Shown here in pieces: positions 18,399 to 21,567 of a DNA stretch of 21,567 nucleotides (position 1 is its first letter; every line of letters begins with the position of its first letter). The position numbers were made by a program, and so were the translations under genes. The notes beneath the pieces are model-generated. The model saw only the letters and a program-made list of their open reading frames with translations. It did not search any database and was not told the DNA's origin. The DNA is from Pelomyxa schiedti (Eukaryota; Evosea; Pelobiontida; Pelomyxidae), in contig JAHLWZ010000289.1 in the NCBI GenBank assembly GCA_020536535.1, positions 1 to 21,567 of the forward strand, given 5' to 3'.

Positions 18399-21300
18399 AG
18401 CTCAGTCTCCCAGGGATAAGAAATTCAACACGGGAACTCCCCTCTCAACGACAGCCTTCGATACATTCAACTGGGCAACTGCCCTAGGGCATCTGGAGGA
18501 GAATCAGAAGGAAGAAATAAGGAACATACTCACCGATTTCAAGCATCTCTTTGTAGAGAAATTAGAACTTGGGGCACATACAACAGTAACGGGCATTGTG
18601 GACCATGTTATTGATACTGGGGAGGCACGGCCCGTCATAGCAAAAGGCCGCAAACACTCCGAGAAAGAGCACAGCATCATCGAAGAAGAAACGAGGAAAT
18701 ACATCAAGATGGGTATCGTCCGGCCAAGCTTCAGTAATTGGTCCAGCCCTGTAGTGCTTGCACCCAAGAAGGATGGAACTGTCCGGTTTTGTGTGAACTA
18801 TAGGAAACTGAACTCCGTCACACGACGAGATGTCCACCCCCTACCACATATCGAGGAGTGCCTATCCACACTCGCAGAAAATGCCTTCTTAACGCTAGTA
18901 GACCTGTGTTCAGGGTACTGGCAAGTCCCTATAGCGGAGCAGGATAAGTCAAAGACAGCGTTCATGACAAGGCAAGGGCTCTTTGAGTTCAATGTGTTAC
19001 ATTTTGGCCTATGTAATGCACCAGCTACTTTCCAAAGGTTGATGAACATAGTGCTCAGTGGACTGCTCTGGGAGCAGTGCCTAGTGTATATTGACGATAT
19101 TCTTATTTTTGGCCGTACCCTTGCAGAACATAACGCCAGATTGCATGAAGTCCTCGTCAGGCTCGACCGAGCAAACCTACACATCCGCTTATCCAAGTGC
19201 GACTTCGCGAAAGTAGAGCTACAGTATTTGGGGCACATGGTCTCACCACAGGGTATTCGCATCAATCCAACATTAATACAGGCCGTAGCAGATTTCCCCA
19301 AGCCACAATGTGTAAAAGATGTGCAAAGTTTCCTAGGCCGTTCAGGAAAAAGCATTCCAGGCTTTGCGATCAGCATACTAGGGTTCCCAGATATGATAAA
19401 GCCTTTCTGTGTAGAATCAGATGCCTCGGGAATCGGAGTTGGAGCTACGTTGTACCAAGTGACACCTAAAGGCAGATCAACCATAGCATACTGGAGTAGG
19501 GTCTCGTCTTGCACTGAAAGGAACTATGATACACGGGAACGAGAGTGCTTAGCCGCGGTTGAAGCAATAAAGCACTGGAGGCAATATCTCCATGGAGCAA
19601 CTGTGACGCTGTATACTGATCATGCCGCCCTCAAGTACCTCATGGAAGCAAAAAATCTCACAGGAAGATTAGCTCGGTGGGCCTTGACGCTGCTGCAATA
19701 CAATATAGCCATACAGCACAGACCAGGGAAGGCCCTAGTGGTACCGCACACACTGTCACATTACCCACAGAGTGGTGTGGTCAACTTTGTCGAGATAGGA
19801 CAAGCGCAACAAGACCTAGTGCTGGCCCAGAGCCATGACACCTACATTCAAGACATTAGGGCAGTACTGGAGGGAAAGGAAATTACCTCAACTGATGCTC
19901 GTTGGAAACGTGAGCTGTTACTAACCGCAGAACAGTTCCTGCTTGGTGATGATAACATCATGTACCGATGGGTAACTTTCTCTATAAGACAGCCACCTTT
20001 GCTGTGTGTAGTCCTGCCCGTGGTCAAAAGGGAAGATATCATGCATGAGTACCATGATTCACCATACGCTGGAGGCCACCTGTCGTTTGCCCGAACGTAC
20101 GATAAAATCCGACGACGATACTGGTGGAAAAACATGAGTACAGATGTCTACAAGTACTGTAAAACATGCCTGCAATGCCAAGAGTACAAGGGAACGCAGC
20201 ACATCCATGCAGGGACACCCAGGAGTCTCCCAGTGGCCTCCTGCCCCAACAACATTGTAGGCATCGACTATGTGGGTAAGCTTTCCAAAACAAGGAATGG
20301 CAACCAATACATACTGGTGATGATCGATCATTTCTCCCACTGGCCAGAGGCCTACGCTGTGCCTGAGGCCGACGGCGCCACTACAGCCCGCATATTTGTA
20401 GATCACTGGATATGCAATAAGGGCACACCAGATATTCTAGTCTCAGATCAAGGGACACATTTCCTCAATGACCTTGTTGACGAGGTAAACAGGGTGTTTC
20501 AGATAGAACAACGGAAAACCACTGCATACCACCCACAAACAAATGGGCAGACGGAACGCTTCAATCGCACATTAATAGATATGCTGAGGATATACGCGGA
20601 CAAACACAAGGATACTTGGGACTGCTTCCTCCAGCCAGTGCTAGCAGCCTACAGAGCAAGCATAAACCCAACAACTGGAGAATCACCATATTTCCTAATG
20701 CACGGCCGCGAAATGCGATTGCCTGAAGACACTTACCTCAAGAATAGGGAGGAGAATGCGAACATACAGACTTACAAAGCGGAATGGATCCGTGGACTGC
20801 GTGAGGCACAAGCATTCGTTCGCTGCATGATAGAAAAGGAAAAACTACGCCAAGAACGTAATTCTAGGGAGAACATGAGGAAGTACACATACCCAATAGG
20901 GCAGCAAGTCTGGCTATTCACAAATCAAATCACCAGGCAAGAAGACATGATAGCACGAAAGTTTGTACCGCGATGGCGAGGCCCGTTCCGCGTTATTGAC
21001 TGCCTAGGGGAAGACTTATATCAACTGGAAAGCAAGGAGGGGGTACCCTTCACCCAATTGATCCATGTAAATAGAATAAAACCATACACCCCAAGGGAAA
21101 TTCCAACAGAGAAACCTGACATCTTAGACACATTTGACCCTCAATTGGAAACACCTGATGTGTATAAGGACGACAAAAAGGGAGGCGACAAGAAAACCGG
21201 AAAGCCATTGCTTCAGACAAAGAGATCTCAGGCCGCATTCAACAAATACGCAATAGATCCGTTGCAAAATGTAGAGGCGCAAGACCCAGAGTGGTACCCA

Positions 21301-21447
21301 GAAACCGACACAGACACTACAACGGGGAAAGCCGCATCACCAACAACACCATCTGGCAGGCCACAGAGAACTAGGCGATCTCCGGCACGCTTCCAAGACT
21401 ACGACATGACGGTCTGCAGGGACGCAGACCCTTCAGGGGGGGAATAA
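18364..21447 (+). CDS. pol: Ty3/gypsy pol: reverse transcriptase, RNase H, integrase
   Basis: Open for 1027 codons from 18364 (GTG, probably not a real start) to TAA 21447. Reverse transcriptase: LVDLCSGYW (D180) and YIDD (242-245) give the three catalytic Asp. The thumb/connection is internally deleted around residues 325-350: QSFLG runs straight into PDMIKPFCVESDASG, missing several dozen residues usual in the family. RNase H: DASG, RERECLAAVEAI and YTDHAALKYL are present, but the last motif reads RPGKALVVPHTLSHYP, with His462 where catalytic Asp is expected. Integrase: zinc-binding H564, H572, C602, C605; catalytic D635, D695 and E731 with 35 residues between the last two; GPF-type module WRGPFRV near residue 880. 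No chromodomain was recognised. The C-terminal tail is basic (RPQRTRRSPARF). It is unlikely to be fully functional. Confidence 0.92.
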   Translation: MKRGTILATLDKAQSPRDKKFNTGTPLSTTAFDTFNWATALGHLEENQKEEIRNILTDFKHLFVEKLELGAHTTVTGIVDHVIDTGEARPVIAKGRKHSEKEHSIIEEETRKYIKMGIVRPSFSNWSSPVVLAPKKDGTVRFCVNYRKLNSVTRRDVHPLPHIEECLSTLAENAFLTLVDLCSGYWQVPIAEQDKSKTAFMTRQGLFEFNVLHFGLCNAPATFQRLMNIVLSGLLWEQCLVYIDDILIFGRTLAEHNARLHEVLVRLDRANLHIRLSKCDFAKVELQYLGHMVSPQGIRINPTLIQAVADFPKPQCVKDVQSFLGRSGKSIPGFAISILGFPDMIKPFCVESDASGIGVGATLYQVTPKGRSTIAYWSRVSSCTERNYDTRERECLAAVEAIKHWRQYLHGATVTLYTDHAALKYLMEAKNLTGRLARWALTLLQYNIAIQHRPGKALVVPHTLSHYPQSGVVNFVEIGQAQQDLVLAQSHDTYIQDIRAVLEGKEITSTDARWKRELLLTAEQFLLGDDNIMYRWVTFSIRQPPLLCVVLPVVKREDIMHEYHDSPYAGGHLSFARTYDKIRRRYWWKNMSTDVYKYCKTCLQCQEYKGTQHIHAGTPRSLPVASCPNNIVGIDYVGKLSKTRNGNQYILVMIDHFSHWPEAYAVPEADGATTARIFVDHWICNKGTPDILVSDQGTHFLNDLVDEVNRVFQIEQRKTTAYHPQTNGQTERFNRTLIDMLRIYADKHKDTWDCFLQPVLAAYRASINPTTGESPYFLMHGREMRLPEDTYLKNREENANIQTYKAEWIRGLREAQAFVRCMIEKEKLRQERNSRENMRKYTYPIGQQVWLFTNQITRQEDMIARKFVPRWRGPFRVIDCLGEDLYQLESKEGVPFTQLIHVNRIKPYTPREIPTEKPDILDTFDPQLETPDVYKDDKKGGDKKTGKPLLQTKRSQAAFNKYAIDPLQNVEAQDPEWYPETDTDTTTGKAASPTTPSGRPQRTRRSPARFQDYDMTVCRDADPSGGE
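21435..21444 (+). promoter_or_regulatory. Polypurine tract (plus-strand primer site)
   Basis: AGGGGGGGAA overlaps the end of pol and lies just upstream of TGTGAGAATGG, as expected for the plus-strand priming site next to a 3' LTR. Confidence 0.7.
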
Positions 21448-21449
21448 TC

Positions 21450-21567
21450 TGTGAGAATGGACCGTTGATTGTTCGCGGAAGGTCTTCTGATTTGGATCTC
21501 TGGGAAACATACTCAGAGTGTGACTCAGCCTATAACTACACCAACCACCAACATAACAAAGGAGTTA
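21450..21567 (+). repeat. Start of the 3' LTR (continues beyond the window)
   Basis: Non-coding sequence beginning TGTGAGAATGGACCG immediately after the polypurine tract. LTRs start with TG. No matching copy exists upstream in the window, so its limits cannot be confirmed here. Confidence 0.55.

Larger units (their letters stand above)
17271..21567 (+). mobile_element. Ty3/gypsy LTR retrotransposon, 5'-truncated
   Basis: Order of domains: gag zinc knuckle, aspartic protease, reverse transcriptase, RNase H, integrase, GPF module, then a polypurine tract and the likely start of the 3' LTR. RT-RNaseH-integrase order defines Ty3/gypsy (Metaviridae). There is no 5' LTR or primer-binding site: element sequence begins abruptly at 17271 inside the zinc knuckle. 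It cannot be autonomous. It carries a stop in the protease region, a frameshift at about 18362, a deletion in the RT/RNaseH connection and loss of an RNase H catalytic residue. The window ends inside the LTR. Confidence 0.93.

Noticed and set aside
19197-20406. Secondary frames inside pol on both strands
   Set aside because: Shadows of the 1027-codon pol frame, which carries all the recognisable motifs.

Overview
The window is eukaryotic nuclear DNA, most likely from a protist. Coding regions are cut by many short GT-AG introns, mostly 39-62 nt, with a few candidates of only 24-26 nt. There are no bacterial operon features. There are two kinds of retroelement, simple-sequence repeats and heavily decayed duplicated genes. 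The species cannot be fixed from sequence alone. An amoebozoan or similar amoeboid protist would fit, but that is a guess.

Layout. 121-516: a fold-back (inverted repeat) element. 583-1463 (-): a three-exon, multi-pass membrane protein. 1547-2510 (+): a frameshifted member of an unrecognised protein family, followed by about 1.2 kb of unassigned sequence. 3732-6937 (-): an intron-rich ClpB/Hsp104 AAA+ disaggregase gene with an in-frame TGA and frame breaks. 6938-8655: no gene recognised, one hairpin and one 13-bp tandem repeat. 8656-8762: a compound AC/TC microsatellite. 8806-10246 (+): a CAMK/Chk2-like protein kinase in at least nine exons, including a 10-nt microexon, broken at the APE motif. 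Its expected last exon lies inverted at 10263-10354 (-). 10464-12102 (+): a second, longer member of the 1547-2510 family. 12103-15155: no confident gene. 15156-15779 (+): FHA domain plus the start of a second Chk2-like kinase. The rest of a kinase domain lies on the opposite strand at 16670-17201, and a LINE endonuclease fragment and a second fold-back copy sit between the two parts. 17271-21567 (+): a Ty3/gypsy retrotransposon, truncated at its 5' end inside the gag zinc knuckle, with its 3' LTR starting near 21450.

Overall the window looks like a dynamic part of the genome in which duplicated stress/checkpoint-type genes (a disaggregase and FHA kinases) are being broken by frameshifts, stop codons, inversions, tandem duplication and element insertion. 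The membrane protein and the 10464-12102 gene look most intact. The points most worth following are the candidate ultrashort introns, the inverted kinase exons, the undescribed protein family, and the fold-back element whose arm recurs about 16 kb away.
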